DNA of 6,055 bases, taken from contig JAUXSJ010000093.1 in the NCBI GenBank assembly GCA_030679615.1, forward strand, positions 1-6,055, read 5' to 3'. This document shows, one piece after another, positions 1-5,324 of this stretch. How positions within the stretch are numbered: the stretch's first letter is position 1; each line of letters starts with the position of its first letter. A model generated the notes under the pieces. It was not told the DNA's origin. It made no database searches and saw nothing but the letters and a program-made list of their open reading frames with translations. Origin of the DNA: Parachlamydiaceae bacterium. Its GTDB lineage: Bacteria > Chlamydiota > Chlamydiia > Chlamydiales > Parachlamydiaceae. A program made the position numbers and the translations under genes.

Positions 1-9
1 GCTTTCATA

Positions 10-27
10 GCTTCGACTTGTCGAAGC
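10..27. repeat. Short perfect hairpin upstream of carbonic anhydrase
   Basis: GCTTCGAC (10-17) and GTCGAAGC (20-27) are exact reverse complements separated by TT. No T-run follows on the plus strand, so it is not a convincing terminator for a gene ending to the left. It could be part of an upstream repeat or a protein-binding palindrome. The surrounding first 60 bases are about 42% GC, higher than most of the window. Confidence 0.5.
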
Positions 28-36
28 GGCTAAAAT

Positions 37-106
37 TCTCATATCTGAGGCGTCATTTATCCAATCGACGTCTGATTGACTGAATGATGAGATAAAAGGG
101 GGCATT
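37..106 (+). promoter_or_regulatory. Foldable leader and ribosome binding site of the carbonic anhydrase gene
   Basis: A strong Shine-Dalgarno run, AAGGGGG (96-102), lies 4 bases before the ATG at 107 and decides that start. Upstream, TCTCAT (37-42) can pair with ATGAGA (87-92), and AGGCGTC (48-54) with GACGTCT (67-73, one G-T pair). The leader could therefore fold into an interrupted stem ending just before the binding site. No clear -35/-10 pair is visible, so the promoter may lie outside the window. The binding site is well supported; the fold is only a possibility. Confidence 0.5.
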
Positions 107-787
107 ATGAGACAATCGTTTGTTACCTTTGCGTATTTAATGGGTTTTATTTTCTTCACTCATTCAGATGCTTTTGCTGTTAATTCTAATGTAAATTCTG
201 AATGGCAGTTATTAGAAAAAGGAAATCATCAGTTTGTCCAGGATCCCAAATTTCAAAAAGAACGTCCAGTATTAGTTAAAGGACAGAACCCAAATACCGT
301 CATTCTTTGTTGTTCTGATTCAAGAGTCCCACCCGAACTTATTTTTAATCAAGGACTTGGAGAAATATTTGTTTCTCGAGTTGCAGGTCAAGTTGTAGAC
401 GATGTTGTTGTGGATAGCATTGAATACGCAGTGGCAACTTTTGATGTTTCTCTAGTATTGGTTCTTGGACATTCCAGTTGTGGTGCAGTTGATGGAGCTT
501 TGAAACGCTTAAGAAAAAATAGGGGTGTTGTTGATTCTCCAGGTAAAGGTCATTTAAATGCAGTATTGATTCCGATAGAAACGGCTATTGTTCGTTCTGG
601 AATTAATATTTATGCCAAAGATTCCTTGAAACAAGCGACCAAAGCCAATGTTCGATACATGGCTGACCAGCTGATTAGCCGATCCTCTATGATTAGAGAA
701 GGTGTGAAAAACGGAAGAGTGAAAGTGATTGGAGCGAAATATTCCTTGAAAACAGGAAAAGTCAAACAGCTATTCGTAATTGAATAG
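107..787 (+). CDS. Exported beta-class carbonic anhydrase
   Basis: Predicted zinc enzyme interconverting CO2 and bicarbonate. The beta-class signature is complete: C69-S-D71-S-R73 and H122-x2-C125 (in GHSSCGAV), so C69, H122 and C125 are the zinc ligands and D71/R73 the catalytic dyad. The C-terminal GAKYSLKTGKV is also typical of the family. At 226 residues the length is normal for a beta-CA plus a leader. Residues 1-24 look like a Sec signal peptide: short basic start, hydrophobic core FVTFAYLMGFIFF, and AFA before a likely cut after A24. The enzyme is thus probably periplasmic, where it could help supply bicarbonate or buffer pH; that role is inference. Start chosen from the strong AAGGGGG site 4 bases upstream. 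It stands alone, convergent with the next gene, and its stop codon lies inside a terminator-like hairpin. Confidence 0.93.
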   Translation: MRQSFVTFAYLMGFIFFTHSDAFAVNSNVNSEWQLLEKGNHQFVQDPKFQKERPVLVKGQNPNTVILCCSDSRVPPELIFNQGLGEIFVSRVAGQVVDDVVVDSIEYAVATFDVSLVLVLGHSSCGAVDGALKRLRKNRGVVDSPGKGHLNAVLIPIETAIVRSGINIYAKDSLKQATKANVRYMADQLISRSSMIREGVKNGRVKVIGAKYSLKTGKVKQLFVIE

Positions 788-797
788 CTGTTTGTTT
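763..797. terminator. Probable bidirectional terminator overlapping the carbonic anhydrase stop
   Basis: CAAACAGCTATTC (763-775) is the exact reverse complement of GAATAGCTGTTTG (782-794), giving a 13-bp stem with a 6-base loop. The plus strand continues with TTT and then A-rich sequence; the minus strand has ACTTTTCC after the stem. The T-runs are short, so termination strength is uncertain. The hairpin lies between two convergent genes, ends 13 bases short of the minus-strand stop, and contains the last seven carbonic anhydrase codons and the TAG at 785-787. Confidence 0.72.
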
Positions 798-806
798 AAA
801 AAATTA

Positions 807-1838
807 CTAAGCATTTCTTTTGTTGAAAATTAATTCATTTATTTTGATCTGACTTAATAATGCCTTTTTATCATCTTCTTCATGACGTTTCGATAGAACG
901 TTTAAAGGAATAGTGATTTTTGCATTGAAATCCATATAATGGTCTATAACCGGATCACCCCATGTTGGTAATGCAAAAGGGATGCTCGCTTTAACTGAAT
1001 AAGTGATTTTTTCAAGATCAATATTAATATTTACTTGAATGTTTCCTGGTGTTCCGTAAAATCCAACAGGTAAACTATATTTGTCTAAAATATCTTGATA
1101 TTCTTTTGTTAATTCTCCGGTCTTCTTATCACGTGCTTTTTCTTCTATTATGTCTTTCATTGCTGTTGGTAATTTTTGACCCGCAATACTCATTAAATTA
1201 ATCATGCTATGATTGGACTCATTTTTGATTTCATCGTCCCTTATAATATTTTCACTAGCGTTTTCGATTTTATTGTTATGTTTACTAATGTCAGTTTTAT
1301 CAAATAACATATACTGGATTAAACTTTTATTTGTTTGAGCCTCTTTTGTAGTTAAGAAAGTATCTTTGGTAACCCCATATTCTTTTTCATTGACTATATA
1401 AGAGCCTCTCTTTAAATCTTCAACGAAATCATCTTCTAATTTTTCATTAGGTTTTATAATTAAATCGGCAATTTTGGTTTTAGCTAAGTTGTTTAAATTG
1501 CTTGCTGTTGAATCATTTCCTTTATTAACAACACCTTCATTTTTAACAACAGCATCATAAAATAAATGAGTAACTATACCTGCTATTCCTCCAACCACAG
1601 CACCCACTGTAGTTAAAATAGGTATTGCTATAAAACCTGCCCCAGCTGTTGCTGCTGTTAGTCCTGTTCCTGCTCCAGCTCCAGTAAATCCACCGGCTGC
1701 AAAACCAAGTAAAAAAGATTTAAATAAATCGTTACATTTTTTGTCAGTAGAAGATAATAGTTTTGCCTTTGGCTGGTTACTTGATTTAACATTTGAAATT
1801 TCAGCACTAGCATTAAAAATTTGATTAATTTGATCCAT
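807..1838 (-). CDS. Unrecognised protein with long glycine-rich hydrophobic segment (possible Inc-like or secreted protein)
   Basis: I do not recognise a family. The 343-residue product has a polar N-terminus of about 40 residues rich in Ser, Asn and Lys, with no classical signal peptide. A Gly/Ala-rich hydrophobic stretch follows at about 41-98, including GFAAGGFTGAGAGTG and VGAVVGGIAGIV, which could form two closely spaced membrane helices (glycine-zipper-like). The rest is a Lys/Asn/Asp-rich soluble region (99-255) and a C-terminal part with alternating hydrophobic residues suggesting beta strands (about 257-315). Chlamydial inclusion-membrane proteins often pair an early bilobed hydrophobic domain with a long soluble tail, so this is a candidate Inc or type III substrate, though no decisive motif is present. 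Start: ATG at 1838, preceded on the minus strand by AAAAGG (1848-1853) at 9 bases. It is divergent from prfB and is probably transcribed alone. Confidence 0.85.
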   Translation of the reverse strand: MDQINQIFNASAEISNVKSSNQPKAKLLSSTDKKCNDLFKSFLLGFAAGGFTGAGAGTGLTAATAGAGFIAIPILTTVGAVVGGIAGIVTHLFYDAVVKNEGVVNKGNDSTASNLNNLAKTKIADLIIKPNEKLEDDFVEDLKRGSYIVNEKEYGVTKDTFLTTKEAQTNKSLIQYMLFDKTDISKHNNKIENASENIIRDDEIKNESNHSMINLMSIAGQKLPTAMKDIIEEKARDKKTGELTKEYQDILDKYSLPVGFYGTPGNIQVNINIDLEKITYSVKASIPFALPTWGDPVIDHYMDFNAKITIPLNVLSKRHEEDDKKALLSQIKINELIFNKRNA

Positions 1839-1866
1839 AATAAATTACCTTTTTGTAAAGATATTT

Positions 1867-1896
1867 ACCTTATTATAAATCCATAACTATTAAGGT
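1867..1896 (-). promoter_or_regulatory. Putative minus-strand promoter within an inverted repeat
   Basis: On the minus strand TATAAT (plus-strand ATTATA, 1872-1877) lies 33 bases before the ATG at 1838, a good position for a -10 box. No good -35 hexamer is found 16-18 bases upstream of it. The -10 box is enclosed by ACCTTA (1867-1872) and TAAGGT (1891-1896), which extend to an imperfect 9-bp inverted repeat, so an operator overlapping the promoter is possible. This is based on motif matches only. Confidence 0.35.
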
Positions 1897-1981
1897 TTAT
1901 TAAAGAGATTTATAAGCTTTGTTTAATTTTAATATTCATGAAATCAGAGGAAAAACTGTGCCTAAAAAAACAACAACTTTG

Positions 1982-1987
1982 TATAAT
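1982..1987 (+). promoter_or_regulatory. Putative -10 box upstream of prfB
   Basis: A perfect TATAAT stands about 240 bases before the prfB start. The sequence 16-18 bases upstream (around TGCCTA, 1959-1964) is a poor -35, and an A-rich tract fills the spacer. If it is used, the prfB transcript would carry the whole palindromic element in its leader. In AT-rich DNA a TATAAT can occur by chance. Confidence 0.3.
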
Positions 1988-2029
1988 TGATGCTAGCTAA
2001 AGTTTTAAGGGATAATAAGGACTTTAAGC

Positions 2030-2133
2030 CTTTTTGCAGTCTTTCAGACTGCGACATTATGTTTATTTTACCCAGGGCATCGACCTAGGAGAAAATAAAA
2101 AATTATATCGCAGTCTGAAAGACTGCAATAAGA
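2030..2133. repeat. Three-hairpin palindromic element flanked by TTAAGC direct repeats
   Basis: The 21-bp segments 2034-2054 and 2108-2128 are exact reverse complements of each other. Each is itself a hairpin: GCAGTC-TTTCA-GACTGC (2036-2052) and GCAGTC-TGAAA-GACTGC (2110-2126). Between them, CCCAGG (2071-2076) and CCTAGG (2084-2089) form a central hairpin with one mismatch, and the AT-rich spacers (about 2055-2070 and 2090-2107) are roughly complementary. The whole is therefore one long imperfect palindrome centred near 2081. TTAAGC occurs directly at both edges (2024-2029 and 2134-2139), as a target-site duplication would. It carries no coding sequence, so it is either a small non-autonomous mobile element/REP-like repeat or a structured leader of prfB. 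Confidence 0.75.
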
Positions 2134-2230
2134 TTAAGCGAATAGCATTAACCTAAAGGATCATAGGAACTTAATTTAGTCCCTAAGGTCCTTAAAAAAA
2201 ACAAAACAATCCATTTACCAAGAGACACTC

Positions 2231-3326
2231 ATGAACCACGAAACACAAACTCGTATTAAAGATATCCACGAAAGGCTCGTTCAAATGTCGAGGTATCTTT
2301 GACTTAGCTTCGAAGGAAGCGCGCGTAAAAGAACTCGAAACGCTCATGGAAGACAATGATTTTTGGCTTGATACCGATCATGCTCAGCAAATCATTAATG
2401 AATGCAATCAATTGCGTGAATGGACAGTCCCTTATAACGATTTAAATAATCGTTTAGATAACATTCAAACTCTCCTCCCAGAAGCCTATGAATTAAAAGA
2501 GGAATCCCTTGTAGAAGATTTACTCAATGATTTAATTAACATTGATAAAACTTTAAGTGACCTAGAAGTCCGTCGCATGCTTGCTGGGGAACTCGATAAC
2601 AAAAATTGTTACCTCACCATTAATTCTGGTGCAGGAGGAACAGAAGCCTGTGATTGGGCTCAAATGCTATCAAGAATGTATCAACGCTGGGCAAACAAAA
2701 AAGGTTGGCGTGTAGAAACAGTCGATTTTGTGGAAGGTGATGTCGTCGGTCTTAAAAGCATTACTCTAAAATTTGAGGGAAAATTTGCTTATGGATACGC
2801 CAAAGCAGAAAAAGGTGTTCATCGATTAGTTCGGATTTCACCTTTTGATAGCAATGCAAAAAGGCATACTAGTTTTGCTTCCATCGATGTCACACCTGAA
2901 ATAACTGATGACATAAAAATTGACATTCGACCTGAAGATATAAGAGTCGACACCTATCGATCATCAGGTGCTGGTGGGCAACACGTCAACAAAACAGATT
3001 CTGCTGTTAGAATGACACATATTCCTTCAGGAATTGTTGTGACTTGTCAAAATCAAAGAAGTCAGATTCAAAATCGTGAAACATGTTTACACATGCTTAA
3101 ATCTAAGCTTTATGAGCTTGAAGTTTTGGAAAGACAAAAATCGATTGATAATTTAAAAGGGGAAAAAATGGAGAATGCGTGGGGGAGTCAAATACGCAAT
3201 TATGTTTTTCAGCCCTATACTTTAGTAAAAGATACTCGTACCCAATATCAATCGGGGAATGTACAAGCTGTAATGGATGGTGAAATTGATGAGTTCGTCA
3301 ATGCTTTCTTATTAATGAATGTTTAA
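2231..3326 (+). CDS. prfB: Peptide chain release factor 2 (RF2), programmed +1 frameshift
   Basis: RF2 recognises UGA and UAA in the ribosomal A site and triggers peptide release. Translation starts at ATG 2231, runs 23 codons to CTT (2297-2299), meets in-frame TGA (2300-2302), and continues after a +1 shift at GAC (2301) to TAA at 3324-3326. The joined product is 364 residues, matching the usual RF2 length. Frame 1 encodes MNHETQTRIKDIHERLVQMS-RYL and frame 2 opens DLASKEARVKELETLMED, which follows the RF2 N-terminal helix; the YLD junction matches that of E. coli. The SPF anticodon-like tripeptide (203-205) identifies RF2 rather than RF1, and the catalytic GGQ is at 248-250 in SGAGGQHVNKTDSAVR. 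Scarce RF2 favours the shift, so the gene should be autoregulated. It heads a tight rightward gene cluster, with the GNAT gene starting 10 bases later. An ATG at 2346 is internal, not the true start. Confidence 0.97.
2288..2303 (+). promoter_or_regulatory. RF2 programmed +1 frameshift site
   Basis: The codons read TCG AGG TAT CTT TGA C. CTT TGA C is the classical slippery codon, stop and weak-termination context. The internal Shine-Dalgarno-like GAGG (2290-2293) is separated from CTT by the three bases TAT, the same spacing as in E. coli, where the element is the longer AGGGGG. Peptidyl-tRNA-Leu slips from CUU to UUU and decoding resumes at GAC. Open frames on both sides joined exactly here support the call. 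Confidence 0.95.
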
Positions 3327-3336
3327 AAAAGGTTAA

Positions 3337-3852
3337 ATGATGTCTAAAAGCATAGAAAATTTACCAAATGAGATAACTGTTAGATATACACTTCCTTCTG
3401 ACGGTGTATATTTAAAATTATGGTTAATGGATGAGGGAACTCAAAAATCTTTCCCTATGGCTAATGAAATGGAAATAGATGACGCCGTTAACCGTTGGAT
3501 TGCCTTTTCAAAATTTAAATGTAGCTTGACTGTCTTAGTAGATAATATTCCGTCAGGAATTGCTACTCTTTATTTACAGCCTTATGGTAAACTAGCGCAT
3601 CAATGTGAATTCGGTATCATTGTAGATCCCAATTGTCGAAATTTGGGGATTGGAAGCTACTTAATGAACTGTCTCATACATTTAGCAAAAACAAAATTTA
3701 AAATTGAACTGCTGCACCTACAAGTGAATGGTGAAAATCAAGCCATGAATTTGTATAAACGATTTGGATTCAAAGAGTTCGGAAGGCAAACTTCTTGGCT
3801 TAAAGAAGGAGATCGTTACGGGACCAGGGTATTTATGGAAAGATTTATTTAA
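3337..3852 (+). CDS. GNAT-family N-acetyltransferase
   Basis: Predicted to transfer acetyl from acetyl-CoA to an amine; the substrate is unknown. The 171 residues carry the GNAT core: motif A V96-D-P-N-C-R101-N-L-G104-I-G106-S (the Q/R-x-x-G-x-G/A pyrophosphate loop) after strand CEFGIIV (90-96). The later LHLQVNGENQAMNLYKRFGF (126-145) is the motif B region with its typical N...A..LY...GF pattern. The closest family memory is the YhhY/RimJ/RimL-like group, and I recall C. trachomatis CT458 in the same position being annotated as such. AAAAGG (3327-3332) serves the start; the ATG at 3337 is 4 bases away and the ATG at 3340 is 7, so the second of the two tandem Met codons may be the real start. 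It lies 10 bases after prfB and 5 before the next gene, indicating co-transcription. A role on a ribosomal or translation protein is only suggested by its neighbours. Confidence 0.9.
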   Translation: MMSKSIENLPNEITVRYTLPSDGVYLKLWLMDEGTQKSFPMANEMEIDDAVNRWIAFSKFKCSLTVLVDNIPSGIATLYLQPYGKLAHQCEFGIIVDPNCRNLGIGSYLMNCLIHLAKTKFKIELLHLQVNGENQAMNLYKRFGFKEFGRQTSWLKEGDRYGTRVFMERFI

Positions 3853-3857
3853 GGACT

Positions 3858-4550
3858 ATGTTTCACAATAATTTGCACGCTTTGTCTCTCCAAGAAAAAT
3901 TGGAAAATGAGTTGGGGAAAAAATTAAAACTTAAAATTAACGATAATCGTTCAACGATGCTTAGTGTTAAATGGGAAGCTGATTATACAAAAGTTTCTTT
4001 ACACAAAATGTTTTTGAAAGCTCCGCAAAATATAATGCAAGCCTTAGCTTGTTATTTGAAGGGTGAACATAAGGTTTTAGCACCCTCTATCAAGAATTAT
4101 ATTGAAACACAAGTCAGTCGTCTTGATTATTCTCATGAATTAGATTTATCGAAATTAGAGACCAAAGGAAAATTTTACGACATTCAAAAAATTTATACTA
4201 ACTTGAACCAAGAATACTTTGACGAGCCCTTAAATTTGCATATCACTTGGTTTGGAGATGGTCAAAGAAAAAAATGTAATCGCATCACATTTGGTTTATT
4301 TCATGATCCCTTACGTTTAATTAAAATCAATCGATTACTTGATCACCGAGAATTTCCAGAATTTTTGGTTTCTTATGTGATTTATCATGAAATGGTTCAT
4401 TATGTTTGTCCCGCTTTTGTGGATAAAAAAGGTCAAAAGCACATTCATAGTAAAGAATTTAAAGAAGTTGAAAAACGACATAAAGATTTTTATCGCGCTC
4501 AGCAATGGATTCGTGATCACAAAAATGATATATTCAATGCGACCTTTTAA
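3858..4550 (+). CDS. SprT-like zinc metalloprotease-fold protein
   Basis: A 230-residue protein with the zinc motif H177-E178-M-V-H181 in YHEMVHYV. After it comes HIHSKEF (195-201), where H197 is the likely third ligand, as in the HGxxF motif of SprT proteins; E178 would be the catalytic base. The SprT-like core spans about residues 105-215 (FYDIQKIYTNLNQEYFDE, then W131-FG). Residues 1-100 are an additional N-terminal region with LHKMFLKAPQNIMQALACYL, which I associate with bacterial SprT-like relatives rather than SprT itself. The C-terminal zinc ribbon of classical SprT is absent. SprT/Spartan relatives in eukaryotes cleave DNA-protein crosslinks; the substrate here is unknown. No signal peptide, so cytoplasmic. 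AAGGA overlaps the preceding stop and is only 2 bases from the ATG, a short spacing. It lies between genes that I recall as adjacent in C. trachomatis. Confidence 0.87.
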   Translation: MFHNNLHALSLQEKLENELGKKLKLKINDNRSTMLSVKWEADYTKVSLHKMFLKAPQNIMQALACYLKGEHKVLAPSIKNYIETQVSRLDYSHELDLSKLETKGKFYDIQKIYTNLNQEYFDEPLNLHITWFGDGQRKKCNRITFGLFHDPLRLIKINRLLDHREFPEFLVSYVIYHEMVHYVCPAFVDKKGQKHIHSKEFKEVEKRHKDFYRAQQWIRDHKNDIFNATF

Positions 4551-4574
4551 TCATATCAATGCATAGGTATTTAA

Positions 4575-5297
4575 ATGGCTGGACATAGTAAATGGGCAAA
4601 CATTAAACATCGAAAAGATCGAGCAGATAAGAAAAAAGGTAAAATTTTTTCTCGTGTTGCTAAAGAAATTATTAGCGCGACAAAATTAGGCGGACCTGAT
4701 CCAAAGTCTAATCCAAGATTGCGATTAGCCTTGCAAAAGGCACGCATCGTCAATATGCCAAATGATAATATCGAGAGAAATATTAAAAAAGCTTCTAGCG
4801 CTGATCAAGCCGATTATCATGAATTGACATACGAATTGTACGGCCACGGTGGGGTTGGAATTATAGTTGATGTCATGACCGATAATAAAAATAGAATTTC
4901 TTCTGAAATGCGCATTGCAACAAATAAGAGGGGAGGAACGATCGCAAACCCTGGTTCTGTGGCTTTTAATTTTGATCGCAAAGGTGTTTTACAAATTTCT
5001 AAGAAAAATGCCATCGAAGATGAATTATTTTTGGCATCAACAGAAGCTGGTGCAGAAGACTTTGAAGCTACGGATGATGCATTTATTATCACAACAGATC
5101 CATCACAACTCTATGCTGTAAGAGATGCTATTAATCATTTAGGATTCGATTGCGAAGAAGCGGAATTAGAAATGATACCTAAGGTTTATGTCGAATGTGA
5201 TACAGAAATAGCTAAAGAAAATTTTGCATTAATAGATTGGTTAGAAGATTTGGAAGATGTAGATGCTGTTTATCACAATATGAAAGCACCTGAATAG
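4575..5297 (+). CDS. yebC: YebC/PmpR/TACO1-family protein
   Basis: Recognised from the family N-terminus MAGHSKWANIKHRK followed by the basic KKKGKIFSRVAKEI. Further hallmarks are NPRLRLALQKARIVNMPNDNI (46-66, allowing slight miscounting), the ELTYELYGHGGVGIIVD segment and the later GTIANPGSVAFNF. At 240 residues it is full length and has the usual three-domain plan. The family was long annotated as transcriptional regulators; the mitochondrial homologue TACO1 is a translation activator, and more recent work links YebC proteins to relieving ribosome stalling at proline-rich stretches. Grouping with prfB fits the translational role. An AGG (4565-4567) 7 bases before the ATG is a modest binding site. 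It is 24 bases after the SprT-like gene and 27 bases before the next gene, so it is likely part of the same transcript. In C. trachomatis I recall this gene as CT457. Confidence 0.96.
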   Translation: MAGHSKWANIKHRKDRADKKKGKIFSRVAKEIISATKLGGPDPKSNPRLRLALQKARIVNMPNDNIERNIKKASSADQADYHELTYELYGHGGVGIIVDVMTDNKNRISSEMRIATNKRGGTIANPGSVAFNFDRKGVLQISKKNAIEDELFLASTEAGAEDFEATDDAFIITTDPSQLYAVRDAINHLGFDCEEAELEMIPKVYVECDTEIAKENFALIDWLEDLEDVDAVYHNMKAPE

Positions 5298-5324
5298 AAA
5301 TTCCGAAAAGGTGTAAACAAGACA

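Larger units (their letters stand above)
1839..2230. other. Divergent intergenic region, no gene
   Basis: This 392-bp AT-rich stretch separates the minus-strand glycine-rich protein gene from prfB. I see no credible coding sequence or tRNA in it. It holds a minus-strand -10 box inside a small inverted repeat (1867-1896), a plus-strand TATAAT (1982-1987), and the three-hairpin palindromic element (2030-2133). After that comes about 100 bases of leader to prfB, which contains a small palindrome TAAGGTCCTTA (2185-2195 by my count) followed by an A-run. The prfB binding site is a modest AAGAG (2220-2224), 6 bases before the ATG. Confidence 0.7.

Noticed and set aside
31..36. TAAAAT as -10 box for the carbonic anhydrase gene
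   Set aside because: No acceptable -35 hexamer at 16-18 bases; the nearest candidate is too close and lies inside the 10-27 hairpin.
2034..2128. Palindromic element as an ordinary rho-independent terminator
   Set aside because: No gene ends nearby on either strand, and neither arm is followed directly by a proper T-run on the plus strand; the paired three-hairpin build fits a repeat better.
2030..2139. CRISPR array
   Set aside because: Only two inverted copies of one unit exist; there are no regularly spaced direct repeats and no cas genes.
2346..3326. A stand-alone 326-residue RF2 beginning at ATG 2346
   Set aside because: The upstream frame from ATG 2231 encodes the matching RF2 N-terminus, and a canonical CTT TGA C frameshift site joins the two frames exactly, giving the normal 364-residue length.
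4335..4520. Minus-strand open frame of about 61 codons inside the SprT-like gene
   Set aside because: It is opposite the conserved zinc-motif region of a real gene and shows only low-complexity hydrophobic sequence.
4571..5121. Several open frames of 60-90 codons overlapping yebC on both strands
   Set aside because: They lie wholly within the well-recognised yebC gene, have no ribosome binding sites of note and encode no recognisable protein.
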